From Saprospiraceae bacterium (GTDB lineage Bacteria; Bacteroidota; Bacteroidia; Chitinophagales; Saprospiraceae): DNA of 64,000 bases. The first letter of the stretch is position 1, and every line of letters begins with the position of its first letter. The notes under the pieces are model-generated. The model was given only the letters and a program-made list of their open reading frames with translations, ran no database searches and was not told the origin of the DNA. Where the stretch lies: contig JADKCC010000030.1 of assembly GCA_016714785.1 (NCBI GenBank), positions 10,944-74,943 on the forward strand, written 5' to 3'. Made by a program: the position numbers and the translations under genes. This document shows positions 55,288 through 64,000 of the stretch, in pieces.

Positions 55288-55505
55288 TTTTCGATACTTT
55301 CTTCAACTTCGGCATTTGGAATTGTATTTCCTGATTTTATTTGGGACATACTTTTATTTAAGGCTTCTTCATAATGACTTGGTATTTTAATAATCTCATT
55401 ATGTTTAGATTCTATGTTAATTAGACCTAAAATTTCTTCTAATAAGTGGTCATCCGCAGATTCTAATTCTTTGTAAACTCTACTTTTTAATTCTATGCTG
55501 GACAT
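55272..55505 (-). CDS. Antitoxin partner of the RelE/ParE toxin
   Basis: A 77-residue helical, charged protein: LKSRVYKELESADDHLLEEI at the start, a linker IKIPSHYEEALNKSMSQI, and SIEKWLYK at the end. The order (antitoxin first, overlapping the toxin) and size are typical of type II antitoxins that neutralise RelE/ParE. The family within the antitoxins is not certain. Both genes fill one cassette between sites B and A. Confidence 0.75.
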   Translation of the reverse strand: MSSIELKSRVYKELESADDHLLEEILGLINIESKHNEIIKIPSHYEEALNKSMSQIKSGNTIPNAEVEESIEKWLYK

Positions 55506-55768
55506 AATTTAATGTTTTATGATATAACAAACTAAAGCTTAAAAAAGTGCCATCCTATTCCTTCAAAACCTTTAGTATGTTGGATGCCCAAAAAGAATTC
55601 AGTGTAGCATTTTATTAAAACTTACATCCTACGTACTAAATATCTCTTGTCTCCGACTGCAAAGATAAGGGTTCTTGTGAGAAATGCAGATAGATTTATG
55701 GTGTTTTGTCCTTTTTGACTATCAGAAAAAAGTTATATACAAGGTTGGTCGTTTCTTCCATTCATTAG

Positions 55769-55837
55769 ACATAACGATTTGGCTTTGTGACGTGCCTGCC
55801 CGATAGGGTGGCATGTTCATCAAAGCCTGTGTTATGG
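55769..55837 (-). other. attC-like cassette recombination site B
   Basis: Minus strand: R'' CCATAAC (55831-55837), CAGGCTTTG, a GCC..ACCCTATCGGGC..GGC loop, CAAAGCC and R' GTTATGT (55769-55775). CAGGCTTTG and CAAAGCC pair with a small asymmetry, as in attC. Confidence 0.7.
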
Positions 55838-56023
55838 CTTCGTGATTCTTTCCTTTCTAATTTCTGCCAATACTTGAAGTAAGTTGGTATTTAGGATTGC
55901 ATCATTGCATTTATCGATTTTGGTTTGTGGTATTGGGTCATTAGTATATTTATCCAATGTTTTATCAATAGTTATTAAGGGATTTCTCCTTAAATCTAAC
56001 TCCATCAAATCTTTAACTTTCAT
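55832..56023 (-). CDS. Small protein paired with DUF6934 (copy 1)
   Basis: A 63-residue polar, helical protein (LMELDLRRNPLITIDKTLDK ... LLQVLAEIRKERITKP). Its ATG touches the stop codon of the DUF6934 gene, and its last codons and stop (KERITKP-TAA) are read from the attC-like site itself. A related partner at 59.8 kb ends with the same KERITKP. Size and coupling suggest an antitoxin-like partner, but the family is unrecognised. Confidence 0.6.
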   Translation of the reverse strand: MKVKDLMELDLRRNPLITIDKTLDKYTNDPIPQTKIDKCNDAILNTNLLQVLAEIRKERITKP

Positions 56024-56469
56024 TAATTATTTTTTAAAATGATAAAAAATGCTTCATAATTCACACCTTTTTGAAAACGTAAAACTTCACCTTTAAGTTT
56101 CCCTAATATATGAAAATCAAGCGAAAGCTCATCGAAATAGGTCGTAATTGCCATTTGATAAAGCCTTGTTCTACTTGGTGTAATACCTGTCAAATGAATT
56201 GCATAATCAGGGTATCTTGAGAAAAAAGTATGAATTGATGCTGCTACCGTTGCTAATATCTTATTTCTGTCTCCGTTGTTTGTAATGATATCATAGTTGA
56301 CTTTGCCTGTTTCTTTATCCACATCTCCTAATGCCAAATTGAAAAGATTTGTGGTTGTCATTTTTGAAAAGGTTATACGTTTTAGAACATGTCCTTTGCT
56401 TCCAACACTTGTAAATTCGTATACCTTTTGATTCCTACTTGTTAATATCTGGTATCTTTCTAACTCCAT
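56023..56469 (-). CDS. DUF6934 family protein (copy 1)
   Basis: A 148-residue protein with the pattern ERYQILTSRNQKVYEFTSVG, TTNLFNLALGDVD, NNGDRNKILATVAASIHTFF and ITPSRTRLYQMAITTYFDEL. This is the Bacteroidota DUF6934 family, of unknown function. It overlaps a 63-residue partner. A second DUF6934 gene with its own partner lies in another cassette at 59.9-60.4 kb, and both follow a copy of the same secreted-protein gene. Confidence 0.78.
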   Translation of the reverse strand: MELERYQILTSRNQKVYEFTSVGSKGHVLKRITFSKMTTTNLFNLALGDVDKETGKVNYDIITNNGDRNKILATVAASIHTFFSRYPDYAIHLTGITPSRTRLYQMAITTYFDELSLDFHILGKLKGEVLRFQKGVNYEAFFIILKNN

Positions 56470-57276
56470 CTAATCCTTTAAAACTTTAACCTTATGTCCA
56501 TTTTGAAGGCTAAAGATAAGAAGTCCTGATGGCATTCCAGACAAATCTACCACATTATTTTCTTTGTTCACCGTCTGCTTGTGAAGCACCCTTCCCATGA
56601 TATCTGTCACTAAGATTTCCAGATGCTCAGATACTTCTACTGTCACTTCTGATGTAGCAGGATTTGGATAAATACTGGTTTATCCACTGCCATCATATCT
56701 TACACTCGCTATATCGCTATAGCTATACTTCCCATCATAGTCTAATTGTTTGATGCGGTAGTAATTAATGCCAAGGGATGGCGACGTGTGGATGTATTCA
56801 TAGTGTTTGGTTATGTTACTTGTACCATCGCCTTCTATCTCTCCTATGGGTGAGAAGTTGCCGGTTCCATCATCTACGTAAAGCTCATCTTTTCCTGATG
56901 TTGTTGCACAGTCGTTATTTCCTATTTGGGATATTGCTTTATAAACCAAACTATCATTATGCATTACTCCTGAACCAATGCTTAGATTTACGCCATAAGT
57001 TCCTGAGGCAGATATAGTATTCCTTATTTGTCTTAAAATTTGATTATCATAGGCTTCGATAATAATATTATCTTGACTATCACCGTTGGACGATGGAATT
57101 TGCACATAAATATCGCCAAATGGACCTAAAGGCCAACTTGCTGGTATAACAACATTTGCAATATATCCAACATTTGGATGACTTGGACGAGCTAAAATCC
57201 AATCTGGTAAATTTGATTGAGAAATACCATAATAATGAGAGTAAAGCATAGTCACCAATAAAAAAACTAACCGCAT
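56470..57276 (-). pseudogene. Secreted T9SS protein, copy 1, stopped before the sorting domain
   Basis: Signal peptide MRLVFLLVTMLYSHYYGISQ, then a ~175-residue extracellular domain (LPDWILARPSHPNVGYIANV ... LGINYYRIKQLDYDGKYSYS). An in-frame TAA after YDGSG separates it from a normal T9SS sorting domain (SIYPNPATSEVTVEVS ... KVKVLKD), where copy 2 has GAG. The DNA from 56684 to 57333 is nearly identical to 60585-61233; the sorting domains differ. As read, it would be secreted but not T9SS-sorted. Confidence 0.75.
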
Positions 57277-57349
57277 ACCGCTTTAAACTTTTGATTAAAA
57301 AATATTTTCAAGTCAAAAGTTACGACTCAGGATTTTTACCTTTCATGAG

Positions 57350-57417
57350 CCATAACGGCTGGGGTATTGACGACGTTTTTGCGATAGCAAAAACTGTCGT
57401 CAAAGGACTTGTTAGAG
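57350..57417 (-). other. attC-like cassette recombination site C
   Basis: Minus strand: R'' CTCTAAC (57411-57417), a long stem TTGACGAC..TTTTTGC-TATC-GCAAAAA..GTCGTCAA with small bulges, and R' GTTATGG (57350-57356). 68 bp. Confidence 0.7.
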
Positions 57418-57425
57418 ATCGTATT

Positions 57426-58257
57426 TCATTTCAATCTATCGGAAAAGAAATTTGCTTCGTACTCAAAAAAATTGTCATATTTATTTGGTGTAATATCTCC
57501 TTCCACTGAATATAAAGATCTTGTTACGAGTCTATTTAGTAAATCCCAATAAATATACTTATTAACTTTTTTCCAAAAATTCAATTTTTCATTATTGTTG
57601 TAATTTCTTTTTATGCACAAAGGTGTTAACTACCATAAATTCATAATGTGAGTAGGTATGAATTAACTCGTGAGCAATAAACTCATTGTTTTGAATTAAT
57701 ACTGATTTGATCTAGAATAGGATTCACTATTATAATTTGATTTTGCTTCGAAATAAGGAGTTAATGTGGTCAAAGATCTCTTTATGTTAAAATTACCATC
57801 TGAAGCTGTTGCAACCATAAACAAGAGTGAAAATGGCATTATCTTATATTGTACCTTAAATTTGGATTTCGTGTTAAATTTTAAGCGGTTAAATCCAAAA
57901 TCAAAATATATATAATCAAATATTCCATCATTGTTAGCAGCATTATAAGTTACCGAATTTCCCAAGACATTAATTAACCTTGAAGTCCAAAGTAGATCTG
58001 TTTTTTGGCTTTCGTGAATCTGCAATACAAGTTCTTTAGATGAATAATTGATAGCTCCACCAATAGCTCCTTTCCATAAACCATCAAGAAATACATCTTT
58101 TATTTTTCATTTGGTTTTTGTTAATTATTCTAGCAATACCTGCATTTATTGCATTCAAACCTACATTATACCCAATCATTTCTGCTCTCGTATATTGCCT
58201 TTGAGCTTTAACTTCTATTGAAATAAAAGTTGTTAAAATCAATATTATATATTTCAT
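57426..58257 (-). pseudogene. Secreted hypothetical protein with HELIH motif, frameshifted
   Basis: Starts MKYIILILTTFISIEVKAQR (signal peptide). After a frameshift it continues through LWKGAIGGAINYSSKELVLQ and WTSRLINVLGNSVTYN, then NEFIAHELIHTYSHYEF in a third frame, and ends near ANFFSDRLK. HELIH fits the HExxH zinc motif, so a peptidase-like fold is possible. It fills the cassette between sites D and C. Family not recognised. Confidence 0.55.
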
Positions 58258-58275
58258 TTTCTCTTTGTTTATGTT

Positions 58276-58343
58276 CTCTAACGGTTAGTATAGCTGATCG
58301 TGCCGTCCCGATAGGGAGGCATGGCAGCTATACATTGTTATCT
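58276..58343 (-). other. attC-like cassette recombination site D
   Basis: The clearest site. Minus strand: R'' AGATAAC (58337-58343), GTATAGCTGCCATGCC, a TCCCTATCGGGA loop region, GGCACGATCAGCTATAC, and R' GTTAGAG (58276-58282). The two arms pair except for an extra base on one side, like the extrahelical bases of attC. Confidence 0.75.
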
Positions 58344-59165
58344 ATCGCCATTTTTTATTCATTTCTTCCAAAATGTCTTGCATGTATACTTGATCAAATA
58401 GTTCACTATATGGATCTGACATTGTTTTGCTTTTAGTTATGTATGCATGAGCCGTTGCAATTTGATCATCATATTTGGTCTTGTTACCAAGTGCTCTATA
58501 ACATTTGGCTAGATAATATCTATTTTCTGCAATATCGTTTTCAACCGTTTGTTTTTCTAAATACTTTATTGCTTCTTTGTATTTACCGTCATTATAGTAA
58601 AGTACTCCAATATGCAGATAATCATACTTGCCTAAAAAGTGATCATCTTTTGCCAGTTGGTACTCCCAAATATCTATAGCTTCATTTATTCGTCCCAGTG
58701 CTTTTAAGCATAGACCTTTAACCATATTTAAGTGATAAGTTCCATCATTTGAATAACCATATCATTACCCTTAAAAAGCTTATTACAGGCTTCAATATCA
58801 TTTATTGCACCTTCATAATCCGCAACAAATTTGCATTTAAGTGAAGCTCTTATCCCAAGATACTCCATCGGCTCAAGTTCCACAGCTCTGTCAATATATT
58901 TTTTCCATTCAATGAAATTACCTGCCTTGAGATACGGGACTCCATATTCACGTATTGGATAAGCAAAGTAGGGACACATTGCTATTGCTTTGTTCCAAAT
59001 ATCCATTTGTCGCCAATCAAATTGATAATAGTCATTATTGTGTGCTGAAACATATTCGCATGCCTCATACTTTGCTGTGTCCTTATTCATGAGAAAGAAA
59101 TTACAGTTTGGCTGTGCTTGTGTAATTATGGAGAATACAAGGAATATAAATACGGTTCTGATCAT
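58342..59165 (-). pseudogene. Secreted TPR protein, one frameshift
   Basis: The first half (MIRTVFIFLVFSIITQAQ signal, then YAFxYPIREYGVPYLKAGN-type helices) and the second half (LCLKALGRINEAIDIWEYQL, LHIGVLYYNDGKYKEAIKYL, NRYYLAKCYRALGNK) are tetratricopeptide repeats in two frames. A single indel near 58750 joins them into ~270 residues. It overlaps the preceding lipoprotein pseudogene (ATGA). The break may be an assembly indel. Confidence 0.7.
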
Positions 59166-59666
59166 GGTAGTATTTTTACGATTATTCCACTCTCTATTTT
59201 GAAAGATAAATACTGATAATAATCTATAGGTGAATCATTATATTTTTTAATTTTCCATTTATCTAAGCTTTTCGTAATAGACACTAATTGACCAGTTATG
59301 TTTTCGGAGCTTCCACATCTTTGTAGTTGTAGTCCATACTTAAATGCCTAAATCTTCCGTAATTACCATTACAGTTTATTATAAACCTTACCCTAATTAA
59401 TCCTAAAATTTTTTTTTGGCACTTCATATTGGTTTTTAAACTTCTCCAAAATGGCTCTTTCCCTCCTTCATATTGAGGCCGTCTCCAAAATTAAAATACT
59501 GAAAACATTTTCCATTACATGTATTGAAATTGGGATTGTCTATTTTTCGTTAGGAGCCGTCTTCAACATATCTTAATCTTGGTGCTTCCTGTATAGCTTT
59601 TTAGCTCCTTTTTCTGACAAGAAGTTAGAAGCAATAGAGTAATTATTAAGTAATACATATTTTCAT
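59162..59666 (-). pseudogene. Degenerate lipoprotein with TonB-C-like domain
   Basis: Begins MKICIT, then LIITLLLLTSCQKKELKSYT with a lipobox Cys after a stop. Later frames give VRFIINCNGNYGRFRHLSMD and the ending IDYYQYLSFKIESGIIVKIL. The IINCNGxxGRF pattern and DYYQYLxFKI end are typical of small Bacteroidota lipoproteins with a TonB C-terminal-like fold. At least three breaks. It shares a cassette with the TPR gene. Confidence 0.6.
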
Positions 59667-59678
59667 TTTTCTCTTTGG

Positions 59679-59745
59679 TGATAGTTAATGTTTGTATTGA
59701 CGACGTTTTTGCGATAACAATATGTCGTTCAATATTGTGTTATGG
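59679..59745 (-). other. attC-like cassette recombination site E
   Basis: Minus strand: R'' CCATAAC (59739-59745), then TTGAACGACA..TTGTTATCGCAAAAACGTCGTCAA. The stem resembles site C, but the R' end is mutated (no clear GTTRRRY), so it may be inactive. Confidence 0.55.
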
Positions 59746-59924
59746 CTTCGTGATTCTCTCTTTTTTCAAAGCTTCTTCTATTTCAGCTTTTATGTTTCTT
59801 CCTTTTAATCTTTCTTCTACCATTGCAGTTTTGGCAGGAAATACATCAATATTTTCAAATTTATCAAGTGCTGGATTGTAAACAGCATTCTTTCCAATTT
59901 CTTATTTACTAATTTTGTTGCCAT
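59740..59924 (-). pseudogene. Small protein paired with DUF6934 (copy 2), frameshifted
   Basis: ATG at 59924 starts MATKLVNK; one missing base shifts into EIGKNAVYNPALDKFENIDV and EEALKKERITKP-TAA, where the stop lies in site E. The ~61-residue product has the same ending as the partner at 55.8 kb but a different body. The start overlaps the end of DUF6934 copy 2, again as a coupled pair. Confidence 0.5.
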
Positions 59925-60369
59925 ATTTACTTTGTTTTATTGCAAATCCTAAATAATTTATGTTCTTCTTAAAACGTTCAAATCCTTCTTCTAGTTCCCC
60001 GAGTACTTCGAAATCATTGGAAATGTGGTCAAAAAATTTTGAAATGTTGATTTGATAGAGTCTTGTTCTACTTCGCGTTACACCACTTAAATATACAATG
60101 GCATCAGGGAATTCTTCAAAAAATTCATAAATCGTATATGCAACAGTAGCAAGCACTTTATTGGTATCTCCATTGTTAGTGGTTACTGAATCATCTAAAT
60201 CACCTGTTTCGCTGTTTTTGTCACCAAATCCAAGGTTAAAGACATTAGTATCATATTTTAAAGGTGTATACTTGACTACCTTAACTATGTTTCCATTGAT
60301 GCCACTAGATATAAATTCAAAATATCTTGACTTTATACTGGTTTGTATTTCATATCTTTCTATACTCAT
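59902..60369 (-). CDS. DUF6934 family protein (copy 2)
   Basis: A 155-residue protein aligned throughout with the copy at 56.0-56.5 kb: ERYEIQTSIKSRYFEFISSG, NVFNLGFGDKN, NNGDTNKVLATVAYTIYEFF and VTRSRTRLYQINISKFFD. The sequence has diverged strongly while motifs are kept, so this is not a recent duplicate, unlike the gene upstream of it. Function unknown; paired with a small overlapping gene. Confidence 0.78.
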   Translation of the reverse strand: MSIERYEIQTSIKSRYFEFISSGINGNIVKVVKYTPLKYDTNVFNLGFGDKNSETGDLDDSVTTNNGDTNKVLATVAYTIYEFFEEFPDAIVYLSGVTRSRTRLYQINISKFFDHISNDFEVLGELEEGFERFKKNINYLGFAIKQSKYGNKISK

Positions 60370-60372
60370 AAA

Positions 60373-61169
60373 TTATTCCTTCAAAACCTTAAACCTTCGG
60401 TCTCCAACCACAAAGATAAGAATTCCACTTGGAAGTGCTGAAATATTTATACTGTTTTGTCCGTCAGAAATATCCCGATTTAACAGTAATCTACCATACA
60501 CATCCATGATTTGCACCGATGTTGGTTTTGTAGTTGAGATATTCACTTGTGATGTAGCAGGGGATTGGGTATATGTTGGTCTCTCCACTGCCATCATATC
60601 TTACACTCACTATATCGCTATAGCTATACTTCCCATCATAGTCTAGTTGTTTGATGCGGTAGTAATTAATGCCAAGGGATGGCGACGTGTGGATGTATTC
60701 ATAGTGTTTGGTTATGTTACTTGTACCATCGCCTTCTATCTCTCCTATGGGTGAGAAGTTGCCGGTTCCATCATCTACGTAAAGCTCATCTTTTCCTGAT
60801 GTTGTTGCACAGTCGTTATTTCCTATTTGGGATATTGCTTTATAAACCAAACTATCATTATGCATTACTCCTGAACCAATGCTTAGATTTACGCCATAAG
60901 TTCCTGAAGTGCAGATATAGTATTTTGGAATTTGATTATCATAGGCTTCGATAATAATATTATCTTGACTATCACCGTTGGACGATGGAATTTGCACATA
61001 AATATCGCCAAATGGACCTAAAGGCCAACTTGCTGGTATAACAACATTTGCAATATATCCAACATTTGGATGACTTGGACGAGCTAAAATCCAATCTGGT
61101 AAATTTTGATTGAGAAAAACCATAATAATGAGAGTAAAGCATAGTCACCAATAAAAAAACTAACCGCAT
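60373..61169 (-). pseudogene. Secreted T9SS protein, copy 2, frameshifted
   Basis: Nearly identical in DNA to copy 1 through the signal peptide and the main domain. It has an extra A after the signal peptide, a small indel near 60910, and a shift at the C-rich start of the sorting domain. The sorting domain (PATSQVNISTTKPTSVQIMD ... VGDRRFKVLKE) differs from copy 1. Non-functional as read; the indels lie in or near homopolymers, so assembly error is possible. Confidence 0.72.
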
Positions 61170-61242
61170 ACCGCTTTAAACTTTTGATTAAAAAATATTT
61201 TCAAGTCAAAAGTTACGACTCAGGATTTCTTCCATTCATTAG

Positions 61243-61311
61243 ACATAACGGCTGGTATTGACGACGTGCAGTCCCGCTAGGGATGCATGATCGTGCTATA
61301 GCTTGTTATGT
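61243..61311 (-). other. attC-like cassette recombination site F
   Basis: Minus strand: R'' ACATAAC (61305-61311), an imperfect stem with GCATCCCTAGCGGGACTGC at its tip, then R' GTTATGT (61243-61249). 69 bp. Confidence 0.65.
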
Positions 61312-61318
61312 GCTACAG

Positions 61319-63310
61319 TTAATGTTGAATAATGATTTTTGATGAGAATGTTTTGCCATCTTTAAAAGAATAGATGTGGACAAAATAACAACCAGAAGTT
61401 AGATTGCTTATTTTTAATTCTTCATTCATGAGTTCATCTAGTATCAATCGCCCATCGGAACTAAAGACTGAAACTTTGTTATTTCCTGCTAATTGAATAT
61501 AGAATTCACCAACTGCTGATTTGGATAAATTTTTATACCCCCAAGTGGGTTTTCAGTAAAACGTGTGGTAAAATCTTCACATTCTATTTCAATATTTGCT
61601 GATATGCCTGATTGATCTAAAATAGTCTGGATCATAACTTGTTCTGACGAGTCGATGCAAATATATCTGAGATTTGGAGTATCTAAAATGGTTTGATGAC
61701 CATAATTATTAACGGTGGTATAAATTCCATTATTAAAATTAAGGTATCCAAATTGGGATTTTTGTCGATTCTTAATAACCATGTTTTAGTTTTTGACAAA
61801 TTTATAGTTGAAAGTAATACATCATTTAAAGAAATAATAGGTATCTCGTTTATCGATTTAAAATCCAAATAAACTAATGGATTGTTGTCTAAATCTAATT
61901 CTTTAATTATTTGAACATCTCCTAAAGAAAACGTCGTGAAAGCATTGGATCCTAAATTCAAAATATCTATTGATTTAATACCTGACAAATCTATAGTGCT
62001 GAGATTATTCCTTTCCAACCTTAATGAACTCAGATGGTTAATCCTTTTGCTTCAAAGTAATTAACATTATTGACATAGATGGAAACATCATTGAGAAAAG
62101 GGAGATTCTTTAATGTAACCTCTTGTAGATCGTAATTACGATAGAGCGAAATTGTCTTTAACCTTGTTTTGTCAGTAATATTAAATGTTGATAAATTGCT
62201 ATCTGTAACACCTATATATTCTAGATTTGGATTCTCTCCAAATGTAATCTCCTTTAAGTCTTCCCCTCCACAACCCACAATACTCAATGCTGAAAAATCA
62301 ATAAGATTAAGATTCTGAGCTTTTATATCTAAACAGTACAATTCTTGTAGCCGCGGGAATTGCCTGGCATCAAATTCTTGAAAATCATTACCAATAACAT
62401 GAAGTTGTTTTAAGTTAAGAAATATTTGATTAAAATTACTTATGTTATTGTTATTAATATTTAAAATTTCCAGACTATCTAGATTTGTAAGTTCTATACT
62501 GTTGGAGTCCATTATAGGAAGCATTAATATACTTTAATCTGGGCAAATCAGAAATTTTCAGAACATTGCAAACCAGTTAAAATTGAGATTTAGTGTTTCC
62601 TAATAACTGATTATTTGACAAATCTATATCTGATATATTGCAACTAGATAAATCAAAATATTTCAATTTTTGGATTCCTGGTACATTTATGGTAGATAAA
62701 GTAGATTGACTAACGGTCAAACTTCTCAATTCGACGTTATCTGAAAAATCAAAATGCGAAACTTTACATTTACCAAGAATAAATACATCAATATTTGGAA
62801 GATGTGAAAGATCGAAATTATCAACGATAAGTAGTTTGGAAAAATATTTATTTATGACTTCAAAATAATGAAGATTTGGTAATGTGTCCGAATTCAATCC
62901 ATTTAACTGGTGATTTTAGCGTAAATGACTCTAATTTAGGTAGCCTTCAATCACAAATGAGATTGCTTTTTCTGCCCCTAAAGTATTCTCAGGTAAAAGG
63001 ATCGAAGGTTTTGGAAATTCTTCAATTCAATAGTTTCAATTTCTAAGAGTCTAGATGATGTAAATTCTTCTAAGTTTTGAAAATGGTTTAAGTCATCTAA
63101 TGACCTAATTCCAAGATTTCTGAGTTCTAAAGCTTTAACAAGATTGGCTTCAGAAACAGATACTTCTTTATCTCCATTTGTATCGAAACCTTGTGCGATA
63201 ACTTGTGATTTAAACTCTGCATAAGAAAGTTATATTCTGTGCATCGATAGCAGTATAAATGTAAGTTTAAGAGAATTGATGTTGCAAAAAGTTAGCTTTT
63301 TTAGTTTCAT
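61319..63310 (-). pseudogene. Leucine-rich-repeat secreted protein, multiply frameshifted
   Basis: Starts MKLKKLTFCNINSLKLTF. An EF-hand-like segment, GFDTNGDKEVSVSEA, follows, as in Bacteroidota LRR proteins. Many leucine-rich repeats then appear in shifting frames (NLEEFTSSRLLEIETIELKN, LKYFDLSSCNISDIDLSNNQ, SLEILNINNNNISNFNQIFL, KELDLDNNPLVYLDFKSINE). The last ~60 codons are a T9SS sorting domain (FYIQLAGNNKVSVFSSDGR ... SSKIIIQH). About five breaks. It fills the largest cassette, between sites G and F. Confidence 0.7.
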
Positions 63311-63369
63311 ACCTTGTACACCTGCCGTATGACCGATAGGGAGTATGGTCATGGTGTACATTGTTAGTG
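63301..63369 (-). other. attC-like cassette recombination site G
   Basis: Minus strand: R'' CACTAAC (63363-63369), stem TGTACACCATGACCA paired with the GGTCATACGGCAGGTGTACA side, tip CTCCCTATCGG, and a degenerate R' near GTATGAAAC. The LRR gene's ATG lies inside the R' end. Confidence 0.6.
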
Positions 63370-63373
63370 ATGG

Positions 63374-64000
63374 TTACTCTATTTGTTTTATGCACTCATT
63401 TGTAATTGGACATTCGTTACATAATGGGTTTGTCTGCTTACAGAATTCTTTACCAATCGTAAACGTTGCCAAATCAAATACCCCTGGATAGCTCGGATTA
63501 ATTTCTCTGGCTTTCCATATTATTTCTTCCTTTGATGCTTCTGGTCGAATTATTCCGGTTCTCTTAAAAACTCGAATTACGTGCCTATCTGGTGATACGT
63601 CAATCCATTGTTTGTCACTAATTTCAATCTTAAAATGCCTTAACAGTATATTTACGGCCATGCTTGCGATTTTTTGACCTACACCCTTAAACTGAAGAAA
63701 TCTTCCGTAAATTGCAGCACTTGAATTTGTAGTTTCCCATATCCTTTTTGCATCTCCATTATATTCAGACTTAATTTTCTGTATGGCTTCAAAATATTGA
63801 TTTGCAACGTCTACATTAAAGCGATGGAAGCTATTAGAAACAAAAAGTTCTTGAATTTTGGCTAAAGACAAATCTTGAAATTTATCAAATTCAAATCCAC
63901 CAATCTCTTCTCCAATTTTCATTGGAATTGCCCAAGCCTTTTCAGCTTTAATTTGTTTATCACCTAGACAACCTAATACAAATAGATGTGGAAATGAGTT
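63374..64000 (-). CDS. Endonuclease III-like HhH-GPD DNA glycosylase, 5' end outside window
   Basis: At least 208 residues, open to the window edge. An HhH motif lies around FLQFKGVGQKIASMAVNILL with the catalytic Asp in WIDVSPDRHV. The [4Fe-4S] cluster is C-x6-C-x2-C-x5-C (CKQTNPLCNECPITNEC). This is an Endo III/MutY-superfamily base-excision enzyme; the damaged base recognised is not clear. The visible N-terminal part (PHLFVLGCLGDKQIKAEKAW) is that of a divergent branch rather than housekeeping Nth. It is followed by attC-like site G, so it would be the cassette nearest the putative integrase. Confidence 0.85.
   Translation of the reverse strand, partial: NSFPHLFVLGCLGDKQIKAEKAWAIPMKIGEEIGGFEFDKFQDLSLAKIQELFVSNSFHRFNVDVANQYFEAIQKIKSEYNGDAKRIWETTNSSAAIYGRFLQFKGVGQKIASMAVNILLRHFKIEISDKQWIDVSPDRHVIRVFKRTGIIRPEASKEEIIWKAREINPSYPGVFDLATFTIGKEFCKQTNPLCNECPITNECIKQIE

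Noticed and set aside
1..64000. tRNA or rRNA genes
   Set aside because: Reading both strands for T-arm and acceptor patterns gave no convincing candidate; a covariance search was not possible here.

Overview
The window looks like chromosomal DNA of a low-GC Bacteroidota, most like the Saprospiria/Chitinophagia. The evidence is type IX secretion (T9SS) C-terminal sorting domains, a GldC gliding protein, TAnnTTTG promoter boxes, and a Trp-Trp-Trp leader peptide before trpE. I saw no tRNA or rRNA genes.

Layout. 1-0.8 kb: 3' end of a secreted BNR/T9SS protein. 0.8-4.5 kb: a trp locus (leader peptide, attenuator, trpE, a four-helix-bundle gene, trpG, trpD) with no trpC/F/B/A behind it. 4.6-9 kb: a serine hydrolase, a MITE-like element, gldC, and a PLP-enzyme/SDR pair. 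9-17 kb: membrane and housekeeping genes (RluD-type synthase, AlkB-type monooxygenase, K+ channel, KtrB/KtrA-like K+ uptake). 17-24.8 kb: DUF2853, an 805-residue DUF1508/OmpA protein, a THEP1-type NTPase with a membrane partner and MetZ, and OsmC. 25-34.5 kb: a decayed zone with a 21-bp minisatellite, broken S1 protease, lipoprotein and IS21 genes, and a frameshifted ABC transporter with an M1-peptidase fusion. 34.8-39.5 kb: fmt, DUF808, and a four-gene two-component operon.

40-43.5 kb holds a compact, unfamiliar cluster. It has a leaderless subtilisin, a stand-alone propeptide-like protein, a leaderless Cys-rich protein and a DUF1360 membrane protein. The subtilisin and the Cys-rich gene share a near-identical 37-nt element just upstream of their starts, so they are probably co-regulated. 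44.4-49.5 kb: an ECF sigma factor with a membrane-anchored beta-barrel partner, a repeat lipoprotein and a seven-domain Kazal T9SS protein. 50.5-54 kb: sbcC without sbcD, and a small lipoprotein.

54.9-64 kb appears to be an integron gene-cassette array. Seven hairpin sites of 67-76 bp, with attC-like R'' and R' boxes and asymmetric stems, separate 0.9-2 kb blocks whose genes all read on the minus strand. The cargo includes a RelE/ParE toxin-antitoxin pair, two copies of a DUF6934 gene with a small partner, two nearly identical secreted-protein genes, a TPR gene, a leucine-rich-repeat gene and an endonuclease III-like gene. No integrase lies in the window; orientation would place it beyond the right edge. 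Frameshifts are concentrated at 25-34.5 kb and 56-63 kb. True decay and assembly indels cannot be told apart from sequence alone.
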